NCBI RefSeq assembly: GCF_022458865.1
Contig: NZ_JAJNMU010000002.1
Span: forward strand, 186,001 to 250,000
Source: Paenibacillus periandrae
GTDB taxonomy: Bacteria > Bacillota > Bacilli > Paenibacillales > NBRC-103111
Length of the DNA: 64,000 bases
Direction: 5' to 3'
This document shows positions 44,949-53,139 of the stretch, piece by piece. Position 1 is the stretch's first letter, and every line of letters begins with the position of its first letter. A program made the position numbers and the translations under genes. The notes beneath the pieces were generated by a model. That model ran no database searches and was not told where the DNA came from. It worked only from the letters and a program-made list of their open reading frames with translations.

Positions 44949-46478
44949 CTAATTCTTATATAAACTGGCTACCAAGGATTCAACGGTCGCTTCTTCTGCT
45001 AAATAATCAATGGTTAGTCCGGCTTCAATGGCGGTTTGTGCAGTCATCGGCCCTATACAGGCGATTTGGCAATCCTTGATCAGCTCAAGCGGATCGTCCA
45101 CACCCAATTCTTTTAAAGCATGGAACAAGTTAGTCACTGTCGAGGAACTGGTGAAAGTAATGATCTGCATCACCTTTTGCTCCAGCATTTCGATAATCTC
45201 TGCACCACCACATGTTTCAAGCACGGTTTCGTATACATCCACCTCTGTGATCTGCAAGCCTAATTCCTTTAACCTCGCCGGAATGTATTCTTTAGCAATA
45301 TCAGCAGTTGGCAGCAGTACCTGTTGTCCTGGCTTCAATTGTTCCGCAATCGTTGCAAGCAGCTCATCTCCGTGAAACTTCGAGGGTAATAATTCAACAA
45401 GCAATCCCCGATTTCTCAGCGCCTCTGATGTCTTGGGACCCACGGCAGCAATCTTTGCTTTATACATTCTACGGATATCTATCTGTTGCTCACGTATAGC
45501 TTCAAAGAAATGATCCACACCGTTCACACTTGTGAATATCACCCAATCAAATTCCTCAAGACGCTGCAAAGCTTCTCCAAGCGCAGTACGTGCGGGAGCT
45601 TGAGAAGTAGCTTGAATTCGGATTACCGGAAATTCAACAGCTTCTCCACCCAAATCCTCAATCAGATTGGACAATTCACTCGCCTGACTTCTTGCACGAG
45701 TAACCAAAATACGTTTACCGAATAACGGTTTCTTTTCAAACCAGGCCAGCTTGTCGCGCAGCTTTACCACTTCGCCGACAATAATAACCGCAGGTGATTT
45801 GAAATTAGCAGCCCGCACTTTTTCGACAATATCAGTTAAGGTGCCTGTAATGGTCTCTTGATCCATCCACGTTCCCCAACGAATTAAAGCTACTGGAGTG
45901 GAGGTCTTTTTACCGCCTTCTATCAGCTTACTGCATATAGATTCGAGGTTAGCCACACCCATCAGGAAGATCAATGTGCCTGAAGCCTGCGACAGATTTT
46001 CCCAGTTCACTCCATTGTAGGTTTTATTCTTGTATTCATGTCCGGTTACTATGGAAAAGGATGAAGTAAAGTCGCGATGCGTCACCGGAATACCCGCATA
46101 AGCAGGAACAGCGATCGCAGAAGTAATACCAGGTATGATTTCAAAAGCTACCTCATTCTCAGCAAGCAGCTCTGCTTCCTCGCCAACCCGGCCAAACACG
46201 CTCGGATCGCCTCCCTTTAAGCGCGTCACTGTCTTGCCTTGCAGAGCCAGATCAACCAATAACTGATTAATTTCCGACTGCTTCATCATATGCTTATCTG
46301 GCAGCTTTCCGACGAATATTTTCTCAGCACCCGGCTTTATGTGCCTCAGCAGTCTTGGACTTGCCAGACGGTCGTATACAACGACATCGGCACGTTGTAT
46401 TGCCTCTAATCCACGTACTGTGATGAGTTTAGGATCGCCTGGTCCTGCCCCTACAAGATATACGACTCCTTTAGACAC
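44949..46478 (-). CDS. cobA-hemD: Uroporphyrinogen-III C-methyltransferase / uroporphyrinogen-III synthase fusion
   Basis: 509 residues in two enzymes. Residues 1-250 are a SUMT: VYLVGAGPGDPKLITVRG, TRLKGGDPSVFGRVGEEAE, FLMGVANLESICSKL. They methylate uroporphyrinogen III to precorrin-2 with SAM. Residues 255-509 are HemD: GKRILVTRARSQASELS, DWVIFTSVNGVDHFFEA, ITFTSSSTVTNLFHAL. They close the tetrapyrrole ring. The fusion places the siroheme branch enzyme on the heme synthase that feeds it. It follows hemC by 6 nt. Confidence 0.95.
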   Translation of the reverse strand: MSKGVVYLVGAGPGDPKLITVRGLEAIQRADVVVYDRLASPRLLRHIKPGAEKIFVGKLPDKHMMKQSEINQLLVDLALQGKTVTRLKGGDPSVFGRVGEEAELLAENEVAFEIIPGITSAIAVPAYAGIPVTHRDFTSSFSIVTGHEYKNKTYNGVNWENLSQASGTLIFLMGVANLESICSKLIEGGKKTSTPVALIRWGTWMDQETITGTLTDIVEKVRAANFKSPAVIIVGEVVKLRDKLAWFEKKPLFGKRILVTRARSQASELSNLIEDLGGEAVEFPVIRIQATSQAPARTALGEALQRLEEFDWVIFTSVNGVDHFFEAIREQQIDIRRMYKAKIAAVGPKTSEALRNRGLLVELLPSKFHGDELLATIAEQLKPGQQVLLPTADIAKEYIPARLKELGLQITEVDVYETVLETCGGAEIIEMLEQKVMQIITFTSSSTVTNLFHALKELGVDDPLELIKDCQIACIGPMTAQTAIEAGLTIDYLAEEATVESLVASLYKN

Positions 46479-46484
46479 TTCTTT

Positions 46485-47429
46485 TCAACCCCTTAGTTTA
46501 TCCAAAATCTCGGAAGCTCCACGCTCTATCAAGGCATTTGCCAGATTAACACCTAACAGCTCCGGAACGGTTCCATTCATAGTTTCCTTCAGCATCTGCT
46601 GACCATCAGGCGAGCCTACCATACCTGTCATGGTGATTTGATAATCTCCACCTGTAAGTTCACCTTCAACGGTTGCATACGCACCTATCGGTATTTGACA
46701 GCCTCCATTGAGTCTACCGAGAAAGCTTCGTTCTGCTGACACAGCTAGCGCTGTCCGTTCATCGTTATAGTGCCCAAGCAGCTCCAATACTTCTGTGTTG
46801 TCATTTTTACATTCGATACACAGGGCACCCTGGCCAACAGCCGGCAGACAAACCTCTGGAGGTAAATAAGATGTTATGCGATCTGTCCATCCAATACGAT
46901 GCAGGCCTGCAGCTGCCAGCAGGATGGCGTCAAAGCCTTCAGACTCCAGTTTTTTGAGCCTGGAGTCGATATTGCCGCGAATGGATTCAATCTTAAGATC
47001 AGGCCGATAATGCTGCAGTTGGGAAGAACGACGCAGACTGCTTGTCCCCACCTTGGCGCCTTGAGGGAGATCATTCAGCTGGAGTGAGCCTTGCGTAATC
47101 AAGCAATCTCTCGGGTCCTCCCGCAGCGGGATCGCACCGATCATAAGACCCTCCGGAAGCTCCCATGGCATATCTTTCATGCTATGAACAGCCAGATCAA
47201 TTTCACCGTCCATTAAAGCCTGCTCAATCTCCTTGACGAACAAGCCTTTACCGCCCACCTTGGACAGCGTTACATCGAGGATACGATCACCTTTGGTAAT
47301 AATTTTTTTGATTTCAAATTCACAGGGGATGCCATGCTTCTTACTGATCTCCCGTAGATGTTCAACAACCTGCCCGGTTTGTGTCAGGGCCAACGCGCTC
47401 TGTCTTGTTCCCACCACGATCTTACGCAT
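46485..47429 (-). CDS. hemC: Porphobilinogen deaminase (hydroxymethylbilane synthase)
   Basis: 314 residues. VVGTRQSALALTQTGQVV at the start and the dipyrromethane-cofactor cysteine in RLNGGCQIPIGAYA are diagnostic. It links four porphobilinogens into hydroxymethylbilane. The start overlaps the end of the precorrin-2 dehydrogenase gene by 8 nt. Confidence 0.97.
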   Translation of the reverse strand: MRKIVVGTRQSALALTQTGQVVEHLREISKKHGIPCEFEIKKIITKGDRILDVTLSKVGGKGLFVKEIEQALMDGEIDLAVHSMKDMPWELPEGLMIGAIPLREDPRDCLITQGSLQLNDLPQGAKVGTSSLRRSSQLQHYRPDLKIESIRGNIDSRLKKLESEGFDAILLAAAGLHRIGWTDRITSYLPPEVCLPAVGQGALCIECKNDNTEVLELLGHYNDERTALAVSAERSFLGRLNGGCQIPIGAYATVEGELTGGDYQITMTGMVGSPDGQQMLKETMNGTVPELLGVNLANALIERGASEILDKLRG

Positions 47430-48144
47430 ATGTTTCTCCCTCTTTGATGTATTGTTGAATCCAAAGCCCGATTTGCTTCATTCTCGCAATAGTTGGTTCA
47501 GCAGACAATCTGTCTATGAGCTCCTGCTTCCAGTATGTATCCGTACCTGAGGATCGGATCAAGGACATAAGCTCCCAATCCAGCATCACTCTAAGCATTT
47601 GCAGTCTTACCTCTATATCCTCAACCTGTGCTTGAATCAATAAACGAAGCTCCTGCACAAGATCCAGATAAGTTTCATATTCGAATCCGTAGACTTGCTC
47701 CAGCTCTTGTTTGATCTTTCTGGCAATCGTCGGGCTGGCACCTCCTGTGGAGACAGAGATGAGCAGCTTGCCGCGGCGGACCGTAGCCGGAACAATAAAG
47801 CTGCTGCCAGACGTATTATCAGCCACTGTAACCAGCTTGCCCAGTGTTTCTGCTTCCAGACGAACCGCTTCATTAATTTTCGGATTATCGGTAGCGGCGA
47901 ATACGAGAATGGATTGTTCAATTTCCCGTGTACCTGCACCATACAACTCGCGAAGTATCGTCAGAGCTCCCTGCTGCATCCAATTCTCAATCTGCGGACT
48001 GCAGTCCGGGCTAATCACAGTTACAGCTGCACCTGCTTCTATCAGCGAACCTGCCTTCCGTTCAGCTACACGGCCTCCACCAACAATCACACAGGGTTTA
48101 TTCTTCAGATTAACATGTACAGGATAATAATCTATGTTGGTCAT
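47422..48144 (-). CDS. Precorrin-2 dehydrogenase (Met8/CysG-B type)
   Basis: 240 residues from the ATG at 48144. The NAD-binding fold CVIVGGGRVAERKAGSLIEAG, VFAATDNPKINEAV and the sirohydrochlorin motif LISVSTGGASPTIARKIK are typical. It oxidises precorrin-2 to sirohydrochlorin for siroheme; some members also insert iron, but that cannot be read here. The start lies 2 nt after the hemX stop without a clear ribosome site, so coupling is likely; an in-frame ATG at 48156 is the alternative. It sits inside the heme operon between hemX and hemC. Confidence 0.92.
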   Translation of the reverse strand: MTNIDYYPVHVNLKNKPCVIVGGGRVAERKAGSLIEAGAAVTVISPDCSPQIENWMQQGALTILRELYGAGTREIEQSILVFAATDNPKINEAVRLEAETLGKLVTVADNTSGSSFIVPATVRRGKLLISVSTGGASPTIARKIKQELEQVYGFEYETYLDLVQELRLLIQAQVEDIEVRLQMLRVMLDWELMSLIRSSGTDTYWKQELIDRLSAEPTIARMKQIGLWIQQYIKEGETYA

Positions 48145-48146
48145 GG

Positions 48147-48971
48147 TCACGACCATTGGTGAAACGAAGAATAGAAATTCGCGAATACTACATTGAGCGC
48201 CATAATGAAAAAAGCAGCTAAATTCCATAACGCAAGCTTATAACCCGGTGTCTTCAGCATCACTCTTTGAAATAAATAGAATACGTACGCCAGCAGCACA
48301 AACCAGGAATTAATGACTTTTGGGTCAAAAAATAATGCCGCATTTCCTTCTAGCGCAATCCACACGAAACCAAGGGACAAACCCAACAACAGCAATGGCG
48401 CTCCGATAATGACAGAAACATTCGAATAATGATCAGTTTTGTCAAGACTCGGCAATCTTTGCATCAGCTTTGACCATTGCTTTCTCTTCAGCTGCTGGTG
48501 CAGCAGTAAATACATGCCGGAAAACACGGCTGCCGCTACAAATGCCGTATAGCTCAAGATCGACAAGGAAATATGAATGAATAGCACTTCATCTTTAATA
48601 TTCCAGGAAGCGAGTGACGGCGAAACTTTCGGATTACTGAAAAAATTAAGAGCAAGAACTGAGAAACCCAGCACATTGACCATAAACACAAAAAACTCGA
48701 TTCGAATAAAGCGGTTCACAACCAGAGAAACCGTCACTAGCAGCCAGGTCAGCATAAACAGGGTCTCAAACATGGAAAAAGCTTCCGTGGGATCATGATA
48801 GACCAAACCGAATATCAAATATACCGTTTGCAAAACCCATACAAAAGAAAGCAACCCTGTCCCAATCCGTTTTGCACTTCGATTCGGACCAACAAAGTCC
48901 GAGAAGTAAAACAGCAGGCTCAGGGCATAGATATAAATAATAGCATCGTATAACCAACTTTTCGTAACCAT
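48147..48971 (-). CDS. hemX: HemX / CcsA-like cytochrome c assembly membrane protein
   Basis: 274 residues with eight predicted membrane segments. It belongs to the CcsA/CcmC fold (EVLFIHISLSILSYTAFVAAAVFSG in pieces, with the conserved histidines near 140 and 190). In Bacillales HemX lowers the amount of HemA. The ATG at 48971 has AGAGGTG 9 nt upstream; the frame opens at a GTG 12 nt earlier. It lies between hemA and the precorrin-2 dehydrogenase gene. Confidence 0.9.
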   Translation of the reverse strand: MVTKSWLYDAIIYIYALSLLFYFSDFVGPNRSAKRIGTGLLSFVWVLQTVYLIFGLVYHDPTEAFSMFETLFMLTWLLVTVSLVVNRFIRIEFFVFMVNVLGFSVLALNFFSNPKVSPSLASWNIKDEVLFIHISLSILSYTAFVAAAVFSGMYLLLHQQLKRKQWSKLMQRLPSLDKTDHYSNVSVIIGAPLLLLGLSLGFVWIALEGNAALFFDPKVINSWFVLLAYVFYLFQRVMLKTPGYKLALWNLAAFFIMALNVVFANFYSSFHQWS

Positions 48972-48992
48972 TGACCAAGGCACCTCTTCCGA

Positions 48993-50384
48993 TTACGATT
49001 TGGACAAGGCCTCAGCAGGCTTTAGGGAAACCTTCGTTAGCAGTTCTTCTTTCCAACGATTCTGTACGTCTTCAAGCTCCAGCTGACGAGCCGCTTGCTC
49101 CGCACGTTCCTGCTCTTCCAATTGCTCCTCTAACGCAAATATTTTGGTAAAATAGTCCAGCGCCTCATCACCGTGCCGTTCCGCAGCCATTTCCTTAATA
49201 CGGTTTACGGGATCTCGAAGCATTTGATTCACGATACTCTTGGTTAATTTACGTATGATCTTCAGTTCTCTTTCATCCAAATCAGGAAGCTTTTTCGTTA
49301 AACTATCCATCGTCTCTTGATGTATGGAGCTTGCTTTAGTCTGTAAGGCTTGAATAACCGGACTGATTCCCAATGTCTTGGTCCATTGCTCAAAGGTCTG
49401 CAGTTCGTCTGCAATCATTTGTTCAATCATTACAGCTGTATCCCGCCGTTCCTGTAAATGGGTATTCACAATAGACTGTAAATTATCTATATCATACAAA
49501 AAGACATTAGACAAGCTGCCGATATCCGGGTCCAAGTCTCTGGGAACTGCGATATCAATCATAAATAATGGACGTGAGCGACGCTTCTGAAGGACAGCCG
49601 CGACTTGTTCTCGAGTCAATACCAATTCAGCAGCTCCCGTCGAGCTAATGACGATATCCACCTCTTCCAAACAGGCATTCAGCTTGTCCATGGTACAGGC
49701 TACACCTTGAAACTTTTCAGCCAGCTCCTGGGCACGTGTTAAGGTCCGATTGGCTACGATAACCTTATCGGCGCCGTTGGCATATAGATGCTTGACCGTT
49801 AACTCGCTCATCTTGCCTGCACCAATGATCAATACCTTTTTATGCTCGTAGCTGCCAAAAATCCGTTTGCCCAGCTCAACCGCCGCATAGCTGACCGAAA
49901 CGGGATTATCGCCGATGCCTGTTTCGGTATGTGCGCGCTTCGCGAACGTTACCGCCTGCTTGAACAAGGTATTGAACATAATACCCGTCGTCTTGGTTTG
50001 CTGAGCCATAGCTAAGGAATCCTTAACCTGCCCCAGTATTTGAGTCTCACCAATAACCATCGAATCCAAACCGCTCGCGACCCTGAATAAATGATCGATT
50101 GCTTGTTCATTTTCATAAATATACAAATGACTATTGAATTCGTCTCGCGATACGCCAAACCAATTTTCAATAAACCCGCGAATATAGTGCCTGCAATGCT
50201 CACGGTCAACAACAATGTATAGCTCCGTTCGGTTGCAGGTGCCCACTATGACGGATTCCATGACGCTTTTCGTCTCTTTCAGCTGTTTAAGCGCCAAAGG
50301 TAGATCTCCTTCGGCAAACGTAAATTTCTCCCGAATCGAAACGGGTGCCGTCCGGTAATTCAAGCCCGCCACAACAATATGCAT
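48993..50384 (-). CDS. hemA: Glutamyl-tRNA reductase
   Basis: 463 residues. MHIVVAGLNYRTAPVSIREKF at the N-terminus, the catalytic cysteine in IVGTCNRTELYIV and the NADPH-binding VLIIGAGKMSELTVKHLYANG are diagnostic. It makes glutamate semialdehyde from charged tRNA-Glu, the first step of tetrapyrrole synthesis. The C-terminal dimerisation helix is followed by a charged coiled coil (EEQLEEQERAEQAARQLELE). The start at 50384 follows GGAGGCAGGTG; the open frame upstream covers the promoter and is not used. Confidence 0.97.
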   Translation of the reverse strand: MHIVVAGLNYRTAPVSIREKFTFAEGDLPLALKQLKETKSVMESVIVGTCNRTELYIVVDREHCRHYIRGFIENWFGVSRDEFNSHLYIYENEQAIDHLFRVASGLDSMVIGETQILGQVKDSLAMAQQTKTTGIMFNTLFKQAVTFAKRAHTETGIGDNPVSVSYAAVELGKRIFGSYEHKKVLIIGAGKMSELTVKHLYANGADKVIVANRTLTRAQELAEKFQGVACTMDKLNACLEEVDIVISSTGAAELVLTREQVAAVLQKRRSRPLFMIDIAVPRDLDPDIGSLSNVFLYDIDNLQSIVNTHLQERRDTAVMIEQMIADELQTFEQWTKTLGISPVIQALQTKASSIHQETMDSLTKKLPDLDERELKIIRKLTKSIVNQMLRDPVNRIKEMAAERHGDEALDYFTKIFALEEQLEEQERAEQAARQLELEDVQNRWKEELLTKVSLKPAEALSKS

Positions 50385-50420
50385 AGGTGTCACCTGCCTC
50401 CCTCCAAATAATCTCTGTTT

Positions 50421-50429
50421 ATTATAGCA
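50421..50429 (-). promoter_or_regulatory. Extended -10 promoter of the hemA operon
   Basis: Minus-strand TGCTATAAT (TG-n-TATAAT), 37 nt before the hemA ATG. No good -35 at 17 nt, which an extended -10 can tolerate. Confidence 0.6.
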
Positions 50430-50572
50430 TATAACATTCGGGTTCTCCGACAAATTTTTTGTATAAACTGTGAAAGCTGCAAGAGGTGTAATGTACATAT
50501 TTTCAACCATTTCCTTCAGCTTTATACTGCAGTCTGTGAATGAAAGCTCCATCATTTTTACGAAAATGGAAG

Positions 50573-51100
50573 CTACTGCTGCATTTTTTTGCGAAGCAGC
50601 TCGGCTATCGCTTGATCAGCCTTAGCCACGATGGCACTTTGCGATGAATTGATATCAAGGCGTGAAGAAAGCAGCTTTCCGTAGGCATCAAAAAAAATGT
50701 TGAATTGCTTGTATACGTCGACTAGTGTCTGCACTTCATCCGATCGCAGGGAACGCTGCCCGCCAACCTGCAGCCGCAGCATATATTGCATAAGCTCCGT
50801 TAATCCTACTAGCGACGTAAGCGCTGGATCACCGAAGGCCAGCACAAGATGGTCATGCGTAAAATTAGCCGTATACACTGCCTGTCGCAGCGCATTCAAG
50901 CTATCTGTATCTTTTGACTTGTCTACATTTTGCAAGTAGCTGCTTAATAGCTCCATCTGAAACAGTGAAACCTGATACAGCATCTTCCCGGCGTCCTGCT
51001 TCTCCGTTGTACCTTGCACCATAGCATAGATTTGATACAGCGGCCATCCTAACAAAAAAATCAACAGCAAATAGAGTACAAGCCTTCGTTTTCTTTTCAT
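50573..51100 (-). CDS. Membrane-anchored protein of unknown function
   Basis: 175 residues. A basic N-terminus (MKRKRR), one membrane segment (LVLYLLLIFLLGWPLYQIY) and an all-helical extracytoplasmic domain of about 145 residues follow, with no cysteines or known motif. GAGGGGGACCCC precedes the ATG, and a leader element of the recurrent type stands upstream. It lies directly before the hemA operon on the same strand. I recognise no family; a signalling or wall-associated helical domain is possible. Confidence 0.7.
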   Translation of the reverse strand: MKRKRRLVLYLLLIFLLGWPLYQIYAMVQGTTEKQDAGKMLYQVSLFQMELLSSYLQNVDKSKDTDSLNALRQAVYTANFTHDHLVLAFGDPALTSLVGLTELMQYMLRLQVGGQRSLRSDEVQTLVDVYKQFNIFFDAYGKLLSSRLDINSSQSAIVAKADQAIAELLRKKMQQ

Positions 51101-51105
51101 GGGGT

Positions 51106-51140
51106 CCCCCTCAGAGTCAAAACTAACTTCGTAAGCATGC
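51106..51140 (-). promoter_or_regulatory. Leader element before the membrane-anchored unknown
   Basis: Minus-strand CATGCTTACGAAGTTAGTTT, then GACTCTGAGGGG. The conserved block is close to the family consensus, but no perfect hairpin is left. Confidence 0.5.
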
Positions 51141-51177
51141 TGAGCCTGTCTTGTACAGTGTATGGGGTTTTGTGAAC

Positions 51178-51217
51178 AAAAATAATACCCGCGGATTTCT
51201 CCGGGGTACTATTTTTA
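51178..51217 (-). terminator. Terminator after speD
   Basis: AAATAGTACCC / GGGTATTATTT outer stem (one mismatch) over CGGA GAAA TCCG, a GNRA tetraloop, followed by Ts on the minus strand. Confidence 0.75.
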
Positions 51218-51247
51218 AGGCTTGTTTAATTGGAAGCATATACTGCT

Positions 51248-51649
51248 CTATTTGATTAATTGCATTTGTTTGATTACCGGTGTTTCTACTACGAGCTCAC
51301 CCATTCCACGAATTAGCTTTTTGGCATGAGTCGTTTCAGGCTTCAAAACGGATACCATATAATCGATAGCCAATTGAGGATCTACCGTCTCGCCACAAGT
51401 GTAACAATCCAATGCGGCAAAACCTTTCTCAGGATAAGTATGAATGGAGAGATGACTTTCTGACAGCAATACCAATACCGTTGCACCTTGTGGTTCAAAT
51501 TGTTTGGCCTGTACCGACATCACTGACGCCCCACATGCTTCTGCTGCCTCCACCATTTGCGCTTGTAACCATTCTGCATTATTGAGAAGATCAAAATCAA
51601 CTCCCCAAGTATCTACAGCAACGTGTCTTCCGAAAGTCGAATATTCCAT
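51248..51649 (-). CDS. speD: S-adenosylmethionine decarboxylase proenzyme
   Basis: 133 residues, the short bacterial (class 1B) type. The self-cleavage site is in LSESHLSIHTYPEKG: the serine after SE becomes the pyruvoyl group. CYTCGE carries the catalytic cysteine. It makes the aminopropyl donor for spermidine. No speE follows here. The start follows GGGGGAACCG. It has an unusually long leader and its own terminator, so it is a single-gene unit. Confidence 0.95.
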   Translation of the reverse strand: MEYSTFGRHVAVDTWGVDFDLLNNAEWLQAQMVEAAEACGASVMSVQAKQFEPQGATVLVLLSESHLSIHTYPEKGFAALDCYTCGETVDPQLAIDYMVSVLKPETTHAKKLIRGMGELVVETPVIKQMQLIK

Positions 51650-51840
51650 CTTTCGGTTCCCCCTTCCTAGGAATAAAATGTTTGAAAAATTTCATCCGCT
51701 AGGACCTACGTCATTCACTTCTCGAGGGAGTAATCTCTCGCAACAATAATGTCCTGAGTGAATCCTGGTTCCTATTTTGTTTGTTTTCAACGAGATTAAA
51801 AGTACCATCTATTGAACGGAAATGCAACACTTTTTTTTCG
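51650..51840 (-). promoter_or_regulatory. Structured leader of speD (candidate regulatory RNA)
   Basis: The 190-nt interval before speD has a possible promoter (minus-strand TTGCAT-17-TACTTT near 51800-51830). It also has two interleaved complementary pairs: ATTCACT with AGTGAAT, and AGGAC with GTCCT, in pseudoknot order around a hairpin CGAG / CTCG. It holds no ORF with a ribosome site. Function is inferred only. Confidence 0.4.
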
Positions 51841-51843
51841 GGC

Positions 51844-51885
51844 AAAAAAAATACTTCTGAATCCTTGACGGAATCAGAAGTTTTC
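51844..51885 (-). terminator. Terminator after the 195-residue protein gene
   Basis: ACTTCTGATTCC / GGATTCAGAAGT (one mismatch), then TATTTTTTTT on the minus strand. Confidence 0.85.
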
Positions 51886-51904
51886 GTTAAACCCAAATCT
51901 ATAC

Positions 51905-52492
51905 TTAAGCCTCGAGTACAAACAATTGATGAGTCAATTTACTTAAACGATCATCAATTTGTTCACGAACAGCTAATTCACGAATGTCATTTCTCAAATC
52001 CAGTAAGTTGTTCACTTGAGATTTAATGCGTTCAATTTCTTGCTCCACCTCGTCCTTGCGGAACAAGCTTTCCAGCAGGCCTAACGTATCTTTATGCTCA
52101 TAAATAACCCGCTCAAGCCCAGCCTTGCTTTCTACAATTCGGACTACAGAGCCACGCTCGTACTCATACACCATAATATAAGTTTCATAAATGCGATGGA
52201 CCGTTGCACTGCCTTTAAAAGTTGAAACCGCTTTGCGCATCAGATTAACAAGTGTTTTATTGCGGATACGGCAAGAGCCGAGGCACACATAAGTATCATA
52301 ATGCAATTCGAACGACAGGACAATTTCTTGACCCGCATCATCCAAGAGTACGATTTCCTGACTTCCATTATCGAGAATTTTCACCTGCAGGGTTACTTGC
52401 TGATCGACAAACATTTGAATAAACATGGCCATTTCGGCTTCCGTTAATTGTAGGCAGGTTTTGACATATTCAGTCGCTAACCTCATTGCCAT
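51905..52492 (-). CDS. Conserved-looking cytoplasmic protein of unknown function
   Basis: 195 residues from the ATG at 52492 (GAGGG 6 nt upstream). It is soluble, with a beta-rich first half (VTLQVKILDNGSQEIVLLDD, SFELHYDTYVCLGSC) and a long C-terminal coiled coil (DEVEQEIERIKSQVNNLLDL). No catalytic motif or membrane segment is seen. It is a single gene with its own terminator, between speD and an alkylation repair relic. I do not recognise a family with a known role. Confidence 0.7.
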   Translation of the reverse strand: MAMRLATEYVKTCLQLTEAEMAMFIQMFVDQQVTLQVKILDNGSQEIVLLDDAGQEIVLSFELHYDTYVCLGSCRIRNKTLVNLMRKAVSTFKGSATVHRIYETYIMVYEYERGSVVRIVESKAGLERVIYEHKDTLGLLESLFRKDEVEQEIERIKSQVNNLLDLRNDIRELAVREQIDDRLSKLTHQLFVLEA

Positions 52493-52763
52493 AAAAATCC
52501 CTCGATTCTTTAATTTCGAGCCTTTTACATACCCTGCTGTAAACAAAAGCTATAAGTTCATTATTTTATATATAGTATACTACATAAAACATTTATATTC
52601 CTGTCATAAATTCATTAAATTCCGTTTTATTTTAGAAAATAACGCCTTTTCCTCGAAGAATTCCAAGCATATATCTGAATCCCTCTGTTTCCCTTACTAA
52701 GTTCTGCCGTTCACTGCAATGTATGCAAAATTAAGCAACCTACCCTGTAGATTACTTAATGAG

Positions 52764-52910
52764 TTAGACTATGGATGGGGATAAAACACTTTGCTGCTTG
52801 CGATTGATCACTTTAAGCGCCTCCCGATGACTTAATGGAGACAACGTATGCTGCTGCACAAACAAAATAACAGATTGTGGATCTGATTTGGACAGCTCTC
52901 TTAATGTCAC
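52764..52910 (-). pseudogene. C-terminal relic of a DNA alkylation repair (AlkD-like) gene
   Basis: 48 codons from a GTG at 52910. The peptide LRELSKSDPQSVILFVQQHT followed by LSPLSHREALKVI matches the last HEAT-like helix and end of AlkD-family glycosylases (pattern LS.LS.REALK). It begins where the N-terminal fragment stops, in another frame. The remaining 52493-52763 interval is AT-rich and holds only the promoter region of the 195-residue protein gene. Confidence 0.55.
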
Positions 52911-53116
52911 TGATATTCCCTCTCAGGCAAATCCCACAGCTCCTCAATAGCCTGTATAAGCTGTTCCTCTGTTAAACATTCAAATTCCTTTACCGGGTTC
53001 GGGAGCCCAAGAAATGCAAACTGATTGTGCATATACTTCATCATAGGCATAGCGGCATCTGCATCAGCTTGCTCCTTAAACCGCTTGACGATTTCAACGA
53101 CACATGCTGAATGCAT
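52907..53116 (-). pseudogene. N-terminal relic of a DNA alkylation repair (AlkD-like) gene
   Basis: 69 codons. VKRFKEQADADAAMPMMKYM, NQFAFLGLPNP and ELWDLPEREYQ are the first helices of AlkD-type DNA glycosylases, normally about 220-240 residues. The frame stops right after PEREYQ, where the family continues into its catalytic helices; about 150 residues are missing. Its TGA overlaps the GTG of the C-terminal piece. An expressed short protein cannot be excluded, but repair activity can. Confidence 0.6.
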
Positions 53117-53139
53117 ACAACCACCGCATTTCCTTAAAA

